A DNA stretch of 64,000 nt from Bradyrhizobium sp. DOA9 (GTDB lineage Bacteria; Pseudomonadota; Alphaproteobacteria; Rhizobiales; Xanthobacteraceae): assembly GCF_000617845.2 (NCBI RefSeq), contig NZ_DF820425.1:5462741-5526740 (forward strand), given 5' to 3'. The notes under the pieces were generated by a model. That model saw only the letters and a list, made by a program, of their open reading frames with translations, was not told the origin of the DNA and searched no databases. The stretch's first letter is position 1. Every line of letters begins with the position of its first letter. The position numbers and the translations under genes were made by a program. This document shows positions 14,822-23,274 of this stretch, piece after piece.

Positions 14822-16406
14822 TGAAGCTGCGTGGTGGGAATCCGCCGTCATCTACGAGATCGCGCTGATCTCCTTTCAGGACTCGAACGGCGACGGCAAG
14901 GGCGACCTTGCCGGATTGATGTCGCGCATCGACTATTTGAAATGGCTCGGCGTCGACGCGGTGTGGCTGACGCCGATCTACAAGAGCCCGTTCCGCGACC
15001 TCGGCTACGACATCTCCGACTATTGTTCGATCGACCCGGCCTTCGGCAGACTCGAGGAATTCGATCGCCTGCTCGAGGCGCTGCACGCCGCTCGCATCCG
15101 GCTCATCCTCGACCTCGTCCCCAATCACACCGCGAACGATCATGCATGGTTCGTCGAGAGCGCGAGCTCGCGCAACAGCGCCAAGGCCGACTGGTACATC
15201 TGGGCCGATGCGGCCGAGAACGGCGGGCCGCCCAACAACTGGCTGAGCCGGTTCGGCGGCAGCGGCTGGGAATGGTGCGAGGCGCGGCGGCAATATTACT
15301 ATCATTCCTTCCTCGTCGAGCAGCCGGACCTCAACTGGCGCAACCCGCAAGTGCGCGAGGCGATCGCCGATTCCATGCGGTTCTGGTTCGACCGCGGCGT
15401 CGACGGCTTTCGTGTCGACGCCAGCGCGGTCCTGATCAAGGACAAGCTGTTGCGCGACAACCCGCCGAACCCCAACGCCGAGGGCAAGCCGCCGCCGCAG
15501 CGGCAGACGCCGGTGTTCACCGACGACCGGCCCGAGACGATGGATTGCATCGAGTTCATCCGGGAGGTGATCGATGCCTATCCCGGGCGGATGCTGTGCG
15601 GCGAGGTCCAGGGCAAGACCGACCGCATCGGCCATTTCTACGGCAACGACCGGCCGCGCCTGCATCTGCCGCTCAATTTCGCCCTGCTCGATTCCAAATG
15701 GGACGCCCTCTCGCTGCAGGCCACGATCGACGCCTATCTCAACGCCATCCCCGACGATGGCTGGCCGGTGTGGGTCATCGGCGGCCATGACAAGCAGCGG
15801 ATCGCGAGCAAGATCGGCGAGGCGCAGATGCGCGTGCTGGCGATGCTGCTGTTGACGCTGCGGGGAACGCCGTTCTTCTTCATGGGCGACGAGATCGGCC
15901 GCAAGCGCGTGCCGATCCCGCCCGATCGCGTTCGCGATCCCTTCGAGAAGCTCGTGCCCGGCTATGGCCTGTGCCGCGATCCCGAACGCGCACCGATGCG
16001 GTGGGATGACAGCCCCGATGGCGGCTTCACCACGGGCCGCCCATGGTTGCCGCTGGAGCCGTCCGATGGTGCGGCCAATGTCGCTGGGCAGCAGCGCGAC
16101 GAGCGCTCGATGCTCGCGCTGTTTCGTGCGCTGATGGCACTGCGGCGCGAACACGCCGGCCCGCAACGGGGCGAATACGAACCGCTGCGGTCGCAGAACG
16201 ATGTCCTGGCCTACAAGCGCAGGGATGGCCGCCACGAGATTCTGGTCGCCCTCAATATCGCGGCCGAGCCGCGGAAATTCCACTGGCAAGGAAGCGGCCG
16301 TCTCTTGATGTCGACGCATCTGGATCGGCGAACCGAGACGGTGCCGGACGCATCCGTCCTGCTCCGAGGCAACGAAGGCGTGATCATCGCGCTCGAACCC
16401 CGGTGA
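14802..16406 (+). CDS. GH13 family alpha-glucosidase / trehalose-synthase-like hydrolase
   Basis: A 534-residue TIM-barrel enzyme. Conserved regions are LDLVPNHT (region I), DGFRVDAS with the catalytic Asp (II), LCGEVQG with the acid Glu (III) and GGHDKQR (IV, with an unusual GGHD where most members have GNHD). DLGYDISDYCSIDP near the N-terminus is typical of alpha-glucosidases and trehalose synthases. No maltokinase domain is fused and no signal peptide is seen, so it acts in the cytoplasm. GTG 14799 directly precedes ATG 14802 and either could start it. Co-operonic with an alcohol dehydrogenase, it may feed trehalose or glucosyl-polyol turnover under stress. Confidence 0.88.
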   Translation: MSVASRDEAAWWESAVIYEIALISFQDSNGDGKGDLAGLMSRIDYLKWLGVDAVWLTPIYKSPFRDLGYDISDYCSIDPAFGRLEEFDRLLEALHAARIRLILDLVPNHTANDHAWFVESASSRNSAKADWYIWADAAENGGPPNNWLSRFGGSGWEWCEARRQYYYHSFLVEQPDLNWRNPQVREAIADSMRFWFDRGVDGFRVDASAVLIKDKLLRDNPPNPNAEGKPPPQRQTPVFTDDRPETMDCIEFIREVIDAYPGRMLCGEVQGKTDRIGHFYGNDRPRLHLPLNFALLDSKWDALSLQATIDAYLNAIPDDGWPVWVIGGHDKQRIASKIGEAQMRVLAMLLLTLRGTPFFFMGDEIGRKRVPIPPDRVRDPFEKLVPGYGLCRDPERAPMRWDDSPDGGFTTGRPWLPLEPSDGAANVAGQQRDERSMLALFRALMALRREHAGPQRGEYEPLRSQNDVLAYKRRDGRHEILVALNIAAEPRKFHWQGSGRLLMSTHLDRRTETVPDASVLLRGNEGVIIALEPR

Positions 16407-16495
16407 CGTCAGCAGGAACCATCCGCGTTTCGAAGAGTCTCATCAAGGCTTCCGGCGTCTCCCCCCGCCGCCGGAGGCAATTTGCAAGACCGCAG

Positions 16496-16528
16496 CCCCG
16501 GCGCCCACGCCCCCTTCAGGCGCCGGGG
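16496..16528. terminator. GC-rich hairpin between GH13 gene and csbD
   Basis: Arms CCCCGGCGCC (16496-16505) and GGCGCCGGGG (16519-16528) are perfect 10-bp complements with a 13-base loop. There is no T-tract, so it may be a terminator of the upstream operon or a leader structure of csbD, which starts 43 bases later. Confidence 0.45.
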
Positions 16529-16570
16529 TAGCGGCGTGAGCTCAACGGCGGGACATATCGGAGGCAGCTC

Positions 16571-16750
16571 ATGGGCAAGACCAAAGCTCTGCAGCAGCGG
16601 ATCGCCGGCAAGACCAAGCAGGCCGTCGGCGAGATCATCGGCGACCAGGATCTGCACGATGACGGCAAGGCGCAAGCCGAGCGCGGGCGCGCCGAACAGG
16701 ACAAGCCGAGCGAGCTCAATCCGCTGAAGAAGCTCAAGCAGCTGACGTGA
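16571..16750 (+). CDS. CsbD-family stress protein
   Basis: A 59-residue, highly charged protein with the CsbD pattern: KTKALQQRIAGKTKQAVGEI followed by a Gly-Asp turn, then D-G-K-A-Q-A-E-R-G-R-A-E-Q-D. CsbD proteins are small soluble bacterial stress proteins (named for a sigma-B-controlled gene of Bacillus); their molecular role is not known. ATG 16571 has GGAGG six bases upstream. The stop overlaps the GTG of the DUF305 gene by four bases (GTGA). Confidence 0.88.
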   Translation: MGKTKALQQRIAGKTKQAVGEIIGDQDLHDDGKAQAERGRAEQDKPSELNPLKKLKQLT

Positions 16751-17901
16751 ACGCGGAGCCGCGGCCAGCACTCGCGAGTGGGGCGCGGCGCACCACCGGC
16801 GAGCGGCGGCGTTCGCGCTGGATTGCCGCGGCCGCACTCGGCCTGATCAGCAGCACCTTCTCCACCATTGTCAGCCAACTCTTCGCTGCCCGCATCGGCC
16901 GCGATGCCGCCGTCGATTGGATGACGGTTGCCGCAATTCCTGCGCGCGACTGGGCGATCGGCTCCGAGCCGTCCTGGAGCGCGATCCTGGCCGGGATCGC
17001 CTTTCACCAATGGGCCGATTTTTCCTGGGCGCTGGTTTTCTTCGGCGTGCTCGGACGCTGGACGGCCGACTTGCGGCCGATGACGATCCTGGTGCTGGCG
17101 CTGCCCTGGGCCGTGTTCTCATCAAGCATGGAATGGTTCGTGCTGGTGCCGCTGTTTCCGTTCTGGCAGCCGCTGTTCACGCTGCAACAACCCTATTGGA
17201 TCGGCCTGCTGGTCCATGGCTCCTCGGCCGTGATGTATCCCCTGTTCGCGCGCCTGCGCTGGCGGCGCGGGACTGCGCCTGTGCGCGACGTGCGGTTCAC
17301 CAACATGTGGATGACGGGCGCGCTCGCCGTGGTCGCGGTGCTCGGGGCGATCGCAATGTTCGGCGGTCATGGTTACGAGCTGCCGTGGATGGGCCGCGAC
17401 AGGGATCAGGACCAGGCCTACATCCGACACATGACCGCGCATCATGCCCAGGGCATCGAGCTGGCACGGACGGCTGCCGAGCGCGCGCAGGATCCCCATC
17501 TGCGCAAGCTCGCGATGCTGATGGTCGCGAGCCAGACCGGTGAGGTCAGGATCTTCGAGAACTGGTGGCTGAGCTGGTTCGACACGGAGATGCCCGATTG
17601 CAGCACTGAGGAGCGTGCGGCGATGCCGGGCTTCCTGACACCGGCCGCGATGCGCCAGGTCAAGACCGCGCCGCCTGACCAGTTCGACACGCTGTTCGTC
17701 GCGGCGATGAGCCGGCATCACCGCGGTGCGGTCAGGATGGCCGACCGGATGTGGCACAGCCGAGGCGACCCTCGGCTGCGCATCATGGCGCACGCCATCC
17801 GCCACGGACAGCAGGGCGAGATCGCGCTGATGCACGGCACGCGCGGCCTCGCCGCCGTCACCACAGGCGTCCGCAACATGCTCGGTGACAACGTCAACTG
17901 A
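16747..17901 (+). CDS. DUF305-domain membrane protein
   Basis: A 384-residue protein starting with GTG 16747, coupled to csbD by a 4-base overlap. The N-terminal half has membrane spans at about 25-45, 75-95, 105-125, 140-160 and 190-215. The C-terminal half is a DUF305 domain with two His-rich motifs, MTAHHAQGIELARTA and MSRHHRGAVRMAD, plausible metal-binding sites facing the periplasm. DUF305 proteins are often linked to copper or metal handling. Fusion to a multi-span domain is less common than secreted DUF305. Function inferred only from the fold family. Confidence 0.8.
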   Translation: MNAEPRPALASGARRTTGERRRSRWIAAAALGLISSTFSTIVSQLFAARIGRDAAVDWMTVAAIPARDWAIGSEPSWSAILAGIAFHQWADFSWALVFFGVLGRWTADLRPMTILVLALPWAVFSSSMEWFVLVPLFPFWQPLFTLQQPYWIGLLVHGSSAVMYPLFARLRWRRGTAPVRDVRFTNMWMTGALAVVAVLGAIAMFGGHGYELPWMGRDRDQDQAYIRHMTAHHAQGIELARTAAERAQDPHLRKLAMLMVASQTGEVRIFENWWLSWFDTEMPDCSTEERAAMPGFLTPAAMRQVKTAPPDQFDTLFVAAMSRHHRGAVRMADRMWHSRGDPRLRIMAHAIRHGQQGEIALMHGTRGLAAVTTGVRNMLGDNVN

Positions 17902-17915
17902 GCGCGAGGAGGCTT

Positions 17916-17948
17916 GGATCGGCGAGCGGCCTGCGGCCTCGCCGATCC
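17916..17948. terminator. Stem-loop after the DUF305 gene
   Basis: Arms GGATCGGCGAG (17916-17926) and CTCGCCGATCC (17938-17948) pair perfectly over 11 bp with an 11-base loop. It lies 15 bases after the TGA at 17901 and is a likely transcription end for the csbD unit. Confidence 0.55.
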
Positions 17949-18010
17949 CCCAGACGAACCTATCAAACGTTAATGCAATCCGTCGTCGTTATCGGCCACA
18001 CTTGAAGCTG

Positions 18011-18814
18011 ATGGGGGCCGTCGGAGATCAAATGCAGGCAGGATTTGCTTTCTCGAAGCTCGCCGACCGCCTGACGAGCCTCGTCGAACTGACCCCGGAA
18101 CATCTCGAGCTGCTTGCGGACATGCCGAGCAGCATCGCGCATTTCGGCGCGCATCAGACCATCCTGCGGCACGGCGATCAGGCAACGCAATGCTGCCTGG
18201 TGCTCCAGGGATATCTGTCTTGGCAGAATGACGAGAGCGCAGATGGCCAGATCACCGCGATCTGCGTGCCCGGCGACATCGCCAACCTGCAAAGCCTGTA
18301 TCGCCCGCGCATCGAGGGCAATTTGACCGCACTCGGCCCCGCAATCGTCGCGCTCGTGCCGCACCGCTTCTTTCGCGAGCTCGCGGCGCGTTCTGCGGCG
18401 ATGTCGCACGCCCTGCTGTTGATGCTGCTTGCCGATCACGCCATCCAGCGCAACTGGACGGTGAACCTCGGCAGCCGGGACGCATTGACGCGCGTGGCCC
18501 ATCTGCTCTGCGAGATCACCGTTCGCCTGCAGACCGTCGGGCTCGCCAGGGACTTCAGATTGTCCTCGCCCTTCACCCAGTCCGACCTCGCCGCGGCCTG
18601 CAGCATCTCCCCGGTCCATGCCAACCGCACCATCCAGGAGCTGCGCCGCTGCAACCTGCTGCAATGGCAGGGCAAGACCTTGACCATCACGGACTGGCCG
18701 GGCCTGGTCCGGCTCGCCGGCTTCGATCCGGCCTATCTGAGCATGCGATCCGACGCGGACGATGCTCGGCCGCTACATGCGAGACCAGTGGCGGCCGACG
18801 TCGCGGTCGCTTGA
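18011..18814 (+). CDS. Crp/Fnr-family transcriptional regulator
   Basis: A 267-residue protein: cNMP-binding-like domain (about 30-145) and winged helix (about 185-245, with TQSDLAAACSISPVHANRTIQELR). It has the same length, layout and final LTITD segment as the Crp-type regulator at 5438-6196, so the two are paralogues. There is no Fnr cysteine cluster at the N-terminus. The start is uncertain: ATG 18011 or ATG 18032, and upstream in-frame codons back to 17885 look non-coding. It stands alone after the csbD unit and faces the cysteine hydrolase gene. Confidence 0.84.
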   Translation: MGAVGDQMQAGFAFSKLADRLTSLVELTPEHLELLADMPSSIAHFGAHQTILRHGDQATQCCLVLQGYLSWQNDESADGQITAICVPGDIANLQSLYRPRIEGNLTALGPAIVALVPHRFFRELAARSAAMSHALLLMLLADHAIQRNWTVNLGSRDALTRVAHLLCEITVRLQTVGLARDFRLSSPFTQSDLAAACSISPVHANRTIQELRRCNLLQWQGKTLTITDWPGLVRLAGFDPAYLSMRSDADDARPLHARPVAADVAVA

Positions 18815-18837
18815 GCCGCCTCATGGGATGCGGCTCA
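18812..18837. terminator. Bidirectional stem-loop between convergent genes
   Basis: Arms TGAGCCGC (18812-18819) and GCGGCTCA (18830-18837) pair perfectly over 8 bp. The first three bases are the stop codon of the Crp-type gene. Placed between two convergent genes, it probably ends both transcripts. Confidence 0.45.
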
Positions 18838-18858
18838 GTGAACTCGGATCGTAGTTCC

Positions 18859-19467
18859 CTACTCCCGCCAAACCTCGGCCAGCTCTTCTGCGGTCACCAG
18901 GTCGACCTGACCGTGGAAGCGCGTGCGATACATCGTCATGAGCGCATCGTGACCGACGTCGGAGGAGCTGCACAGCGCGTCCTCGATGATGACGATCCTG
19001 AAGCCGAGATCGACGGCGCTCAGGACGGTCGAGAGCACGCAGACATCCGTCTCCGCCCCCGATATCACGACGGTGCCGACGTTCTTCTCGACCAAGAGGC
19101 GCGCAAGACCGGGATTGCTGAACGCGGAATAGGCCGGCTTGTCGATCACGGCCGCCGGCGGAACGAACCGGGCCAAGGCCGGCACGAGCTCCAGAGCCGA
19201 TGCAGGCAGATGCCTGCGCGTCGCCTGGCGCCAGCGGCGGAAATAGCTCTGCCATTGCCCCGGGCGATCCTCCGGATCCTGCGGAGTGATGAAGCGTGTG
19301 AAGATCGTTCGCTCCGCATGGCGCGAAACGACCGAGACGACCGTCGGCAGGACGCGCTCCATCCAGGGCGTCGCCCAAAGGCCGTCGGGCGCGAAAATGC
19401 TCTGCATGTCGATGCACAAGTGAACCGCGCCGATGATGTCGGCGACATCCGACGTGCTGTCCCTCAT
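18859..19467 (-). CDS. Isochorismatase-like cysteine hydrolase
   Basis: A 202-residue member of the isochorismatase superfamily. The catalytic triad is readable as Asp20 (CIDMQ), Lys110 (DKPAYSAF) and Cys143 (ETDVCVL), so it is a cysteine hydrolase of the nicotinamidase/ureidoacrylate type rather than a non-catalytic isochorismatase. ATG 19467 was preferred over 19494 because the next residues match the usual family start. Soluble. No partner gene fixes the substrate: the next minus-strand gene upstream is a YdeP fragment. Confidence 0.85.
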   Translation of the reverse strand: MRDSTSDVADIIGAVHLCIDMQSIFAPDGLWATPWMERVLPTVVSVVSRHAERTIFTRFITPQDPEDRPGQWQSYFRRWRQATRRHLPASALELVPALARFVPPAAVIDKPAYSAFSNPGLARLLVEKNVGTVVISGAETDVCVLSTVLSAVDLGFRIVIIEDALCSSSDVGHDALMTMYRTRFHGQVDLVTAEELAEVWRE

Positions 19468-19498
19468 TGTTCTCGACCCCCGATCATGTGGCACTCGT

Positions 19499-19735
19499 TC
19501 ATGACGCAGAGATCGACGCCTCTCGCGCGTCGATGATCTGGGGCGGAACGCCCTTGAACAGCTTGGCCAAGGAGCAGCTCACGCGCACATATCCGTCGGA
19601 CTTGTCGTGCACGAGCAGGATCTCGCTGCCGAGAACCGCAACCTCTTCCTGCGTGAGCCTGTGGGCAAGAGCGTTGAGCGAGCCCCATCCTCCGGCCGGA
19701 GCATCAAAGTTCTCGACCTTCGCCTTCCGCCGCAT
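19499..19735 (-). pseudogene. N-terminal fragment of a FdhF/YdeP-type molybdopterin oxidoreductase
   Basis: It starts MRRKAKVENFDAPAGGWGSL at ATG 19735, which has a good AAAGGA site. The first about 58 residues match the conserved opening of YdeP/FdhF-like molybdenum oxidoreductases: an opening like KVENYDAPAGGWGS, then a VLLRQNKPDGF..VSCSWAKP-like segment, here LLVHDKSDGYVRVSCSLAK. The intact proteins have over 700 residues. Here the frame drifts into unrelated sequence after LFKGVPPQ and stops at 78 residues, with no molybdopterin or Fe-S part downstream. It is a truncated remnant, though it may still be translated. Confidence 0.65.
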
Positions 19736-19841
19736 GATGCGTCCTTTGATTGCAGGCCCCGCACCAAAACCCGAAATGCAATCGTAAGTTCCTAAGCCTT
19801 CGGAGCCTTGCACCGGCCCGCGCGTCATGAGCCCGACGGGC

Positions 19842-20096
19842 TCAGCCTTGCGTGCCCGCTTCTTCGATCGCCGCTGGCAGCGCTGCATAGCGCGCGATGC
19901 CAGCAGCAATGAGCCTGCAGAAGCTTAGGGTGATACGACCGTAGAAGGCGCCTGCCCCGGGGGCCGAAGATGCGAAACGATAGGAGGCTCCGAGACCGCG
20001 AGCGATCTCGAACAATCCCATGACTTCGTGGTGCGCCGTCCCCGAGTGGATGCCGAGCAGCTGCAGCAACAAGGCCTGAAGACCAACGCTGTTCAT
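19842..20096 (-). CDS. Small hypothetical protein coupled to the AraC regulator
   Basis: An 84-residue protein starting MNSVGLQALLLQLLGIHSGT at ATG 20096, which overlaps the AraC stop (ATGA). It is rich in Ala/Gly/Leu with moderately hydrophobic stretches but no clear membrane span, signal peptide or known motif. The tight coupling argues that it is expressed and works with, or is controlled like, the AraC regulator. It could be a small ligand-binding or anti-regulator subunit; this is speculation. Confidence 0.5.
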   Translation of the reverse strand: MNSVGLQALLLQLLGIHSGTAHHEVMGLFEIARGLGASYRFASSAPGAGAFYGRITLSFCRLIAAGIARYAALPAAIEEAGTQG

Positions 20097-20944
20097 GACG
20101 GCCTCGCCTCGGGGCGCGGCAGCGGCAGGAATTGAGCAAGATACGCGCTCCGCCATTGATACGGCGTATCTCCCACGAAGCGTTTGAACACCGTCGTGAA
20201 GTGAGCCTGGGTCTGAAACCCGACGGTCAGGGCGATGTCGACGAGCGAGACATCCGAATGCCGCAGCAAATCCTGAGCGCGTTCGATCCGCCGCTTCAGC
20301 AGATATTCGTGCGGCCTGAGTCCGACGGCCGCCCGGAACTGCGCAGCGAAATGCATCCGGCTCAGGCCGGCAACGGCGGCCAGATTCTGCAAGGTGACCT
20401 TCGCGGCCAGATTATCGTCGATATATTGCATGACGCGCTTGAGGCGCCATTTCTGCAACGATCGGACCGTCCGGCAGGCCTGGCCTTCATGGTCGCAGGC
20501 CGGCTCGGGCTGCTCTCGTCCGCCCGTCGTCCGCCCGCTCGCCTTACGGGTCAGAATGGCCAGACGCAATGCATCGACAAGGATGGCGGAATCTGGATGT
20601 TGCATGGCTCTGGTGGCTGCAAGTGCATCCGAGAGACGCCGCATCACCGGATCGGTCAATCCCTCTGTAGCCACCTCCCGATCCGATCCTGCCGGGGCGC
20701 GCGCAAGACGTTTCGCGGACACCCTGAAGCTCGGCGCACTGTCGGCGGGGCCGCACACGTCCAACGCAGGCGGCTGGATGGCCAGCGCAACATCGAGATG
20801 AACGAGAGAGAGCGTCATAGCCTCCTCGCCGGACCGGCGGGTACGTCTCGGCGGCCCCAGCCGCGCGCCATCGATTGACGAGACATCGATCGCGGTGGCG
20901 ACATGATCCTTGGCGTTTTGCGGACGTGACATCTGCAGCAACAT
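20093..20944 (-). CDS. AraC-family transcriptional regulator
   Basis: A 283-residue protein. The C-terminal about 100 residues form the two-helix-turn-helix AraC domain: LQNLAAVAGLSRMHFAAQF (first HTH) and DIALTVGFQTQAHFTTVFKR (second HTH), with the family signature F....G.TP..WR. The N-terminal half is not a recognisable cupin or ligand domain and resembles the short regulators that follow an unsequenced-ligand layout. ATG 20944 is fixed by AAGGAG eight bases upstream. Longer in-frame sequence back to 21085 looks non-coding. It heads a two-gene unit. Confidence 0.85.
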   Translation of the reverse strand: MLLQMSRPQNAKDHVATAIDVSSIDGARLGPPRRTRRSGEEAMTLSLVHLDVALAIQPPALDVCGPADSAPSFRVSAKRLARAPAGSDREVATEGLTDPVMRRLSDALAATRAMQHPDSAILVDALRLAILTRKASGRTTGGREQPEPACDHEGQACRTVRSLQKWRLKRVMQYIDDNLAAKVTLQNLAAVAGLSRMHFAAQFRAAVGLRPHEYLLKRRIERAQDLLRHSDVSLVDIALTVGFQTQAHFTTVFKRFVGDTPYQWRSAYLAQFLPLPRPEARPS

Positions 20945-21363
20945 CGTCGAATCTCCTTGTCCCAATACGCGCCGGCAAAGCCTGAGCGACTTGGCCGATT
21001 GCGATGCGAGCAGAGTAGTCCGGCGATCCGCGCGCTCCATTCTACGCGCGGGTGCATGGATAAGGTCTCGGGTTGACCACGTCATACCTAGGTATGATCG
21101 CGGCGCATCTACCCCGGCGAGAGCGCGACCGGACGCGCGGGGACGGCCCCCTGGCCACGCCTGCGGTAGTTTGACGCGCCGCGATCGGCAGAACCGTCGC
21201 AGAGCCTTGTTCCGGCCGGAATTGACCTCCGGATCCCGCGCCGGTTACGACGTCCCGCGCAGTCTTCCAGAAGAGCACAAAAATTGCCCCGTCCGGATAT
21301 TGTGGGGACGCTGAAACCGCGGCATCAACACCGTTGGGATGAGAGGAAACTCCGCTTGCGACA
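20945..21363. other. Intergenic region between AraC gene and PAS kinase
   Basis: About 420 bp between divergent genes, without a gene I can support. It carries a perfect 16-bp palindrome, TCATACCT and its mirror, at 21082-21097. No other repeat or RNA was seen. Confidence 0.5.
21082..21097. promoter_or_regulatory. Perfect 16-bp palindrome, candidate operator
   Basis: TCATACCT|AGGTATGA is fully self-complementary. It lies 138 bases before the AraC start (minus) and 267 bases before the PAS kinase start (plus). Candidate binders are the FixJ-like regulator at 23271 or the AraC protein. There is no experimental support. Confidence 0.4.
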
Positions 21364-23274
21364 ATGACAGATCTTGATCGGCCCACGGGTTCAACCATGA
21401 GCCGTGCCGGCTTGCGGTTCTCGTCCGCAGCCCTCGCCCTCGCGGTCTTCATGATTGACGTGCTGACGCCGCTCGAGGGTGCGGTCGCGGTCCTCTATGT
21501 CATCGCTATCCTGCTTGCGGCGAGGACGAACCGGCGCACTGACATCATCGTCGCCGCGACCGGCTGCATCGTCCTGACCATCACCGCCTATCTGCTGTCG
21601 CACTATCTCGAGGCGATCGGCTCGCCAGCCCTTCGCGCGCTGGTGAGCCTTGCTGCGATCGGGATCACGACCTTGTTGGTGTTGCAAAATCACGCGGCGA
21701 CGACGCGCCTTGCGGCGCAGGCACGCCTGCTCAATCTCTCGCATGACATGATCTTCGTCAGGGATCGCGGCGGCGTGATCACGTTCTGGAACAAGACCGC
21801 GGAGCAGACCTACGGCTGGTCGGCCGACGAGGCGCTCGGGCAACTCGCCGACAAGCTGCTCCGAACGAGCTATCCCGACCGGCGGGAAGCCATCGAGGCC
21901 GGTTTGCTTGATACCGGACGATGGGAAGGCAGGGTGGAGCAACGGACCAAGGCCGGCGCCGTGCTCACCGTCGATGCCCGATGGGCCCTCCAGCATGATC
22001 ATCTCGGTGCACCCGTCGGGGTGCTCGAAACCCATACGGACGTCACGGACCGCGTGGCGGCGCACAACGCGCTGGTGCAGAGCGAGCAGCGATACCGCCG
22101 GATGTTCGACGCAAGCCGGATCGGCGTCGTCGAGGAGGACTGGAGCGGACTGCGGACGGCGCTGGATTCGCTGCAGACCGAAGGGGTGGATCTGCGCGAC
22201 CATCTGGCGCGAAATCCCGATTTCGTCGCTCATGCCCGCCGCCTCGCCAGGATTGCCGACGTCAATCCGGCCATGCAGAAGATGGCAGGGGCGAGCAGCT
22301 CTGCGACCTTCATCGAGAACGTGGACAAGCTGCTGGACGAAAACGGTCGCAGCTTCCTCGAGGCGCTGGTCGCATTCGCCGAAGGACAGCGGTTCCACGA
22401 AGGAGAAACCCAGCTCGTGCGTCTCGACGGGCGCAAGGTGCCCGTGCTGTTCACGATCACATTTCCGCCAAGATCCGACCGGGATCAAAACGTGCTCATC
22501 TTCGTGGTCGATATCACCGAGCGCAGGCAGGCTCAGGATGCACTTCTCGCGGCGCAAGCCGAGCTGGCCCATGCTGCGCGTGTCGCGACCCTTGGCGAGC
22601 TCAGCGCGTCCATTGCACACGAGGTGAACCAGCCGCTGGCGGCGATCGTCACCAGCGGCGAAGCAGGCTTGCGGTGGCTGCGACGCGACGTCCCCGATCT
22701 CGAGGAGGTCGCGACGACGATTGGCCATGTCGTTGCCCAGGGCCGCCGCGCCAGCGAAATCGTGACCCGCATCCGGACCTTCCTGAAAAAGGCTTCGCCC
22801 CAGCAGGATATGCTGCAGATCGGCGAGGTCATCGAGGAGGCGACGGCCCTCGTCGCGCGCGAGCTCGCCAAGGACGATGTCGTCCTCGTCGTCGAGTCGC
22901 GGCACGACCTGCCGCCGGTTCGCGGCGACCGGATCCAGCTGCAGCAGGTCCTGGTCAATCTTCTGGTGAATGCCGGCCAAGCCATGGCGGGCCGGGCCGG
23001 TTCCCGCACCATCACACTGCGCGCCGACATCGCCGACGGCGAGAGCATCGCCGTCACGGTCCAGGACAACGGCCCGGGAATTCATCCTGATGACCTGCCG
23101 CGCCTGTTCGATCCGTTCTTCACGACGAAAGAGGGCGGGATGGGCATGGGGCTTGCCATCTGCCGAACGACGGTGGAAGCTCACGGCGGCCGGTTGTCGG
23201 TGGCCAGCCCCCCGGGTTCGGGAGCGACGTTCCACCTGACATTGCCATATAGCCAAGTCCATTATTCGCCATGA
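21364..23274 (+). CDS. Membrane PAS sensor histidine kinase
   Basis: A 636-residue kinase. Four membrane helices lie in residues 20-110, followed by PAS 1 (about 118-232) and PAS 2 (about 240-390). Then comes a HisKA domain with phospho-acceptor His419 (SIAHEVNQPLAAI) and a HATPase domain with DNGPGI, a short FFTTK and GMGLAI box. This kinase core is of the FixL/DctB-like branch. ATG 21364 is used; ATG 21397 is an alternative. It overlaps the FixJ-like regulator gene by four bases, so it forms a cognate two-component pair. The signal is unknown. A lone receiver follows at 24041. Confidence 0.9.
   Translation: MTDLDRPTGSTMSRAGLRFSSAALALAVFMIDVLTPLEGAVAVLYVIAILLAARTNRRTDIIVAATGCIVLTITAYLLSHYLEAIGSPALRALVSLAAIGITTLLVLQNHAATTRLAAQARLLNLSHDMIFVRDRGGVITFWNKTAEQTYGWSADEALGQLADKLLRTSYPDRREAIEAGLLDTGRWEGRVEQRTKAGAVLTVDARWALQHDHLGAPVGVLETHTDVTDRVAAHNALVQSEQRYRRMFDASRIGVVEEDWSGLRTALDSLQTEGVDLRDHLARNPDFVAHARRLARIADVNPAMQKMAGASSSATFIENVDKLLDENGRSFLEALVAFAEGQRFHEGETQLVRLDGRKVPVLFTITFPPRSDRDQNVLIFVVDITERRQAQDALLAAQAELAHAARVATLGELSASIAHEVNQPLAAIVTSGEAGLRWLRRDVPDLEEVATTIGHVVAQGRRASEIVTRIRTFLKKASPQQDMLQIGEVIEEATALVARELAKDDVVLVVESRHDLPPVRGDRIQLQQVLVNLLVNAGQAMAGRAGSRTITLRADIADGESIAVTVQDNGPGIHPDDLPRLFDPFFTTKEGGMGMGLAICRTTVEAHGGRLSVASPPGSGATFHLTLPYSQVHYSP

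Noticed and set aside
16415..16440. GGAAC upstream of csbD as an EcfG promoter
   Set aside because: No CGTT-like -10 at 16-17 bases; the only CGTT lies too close.
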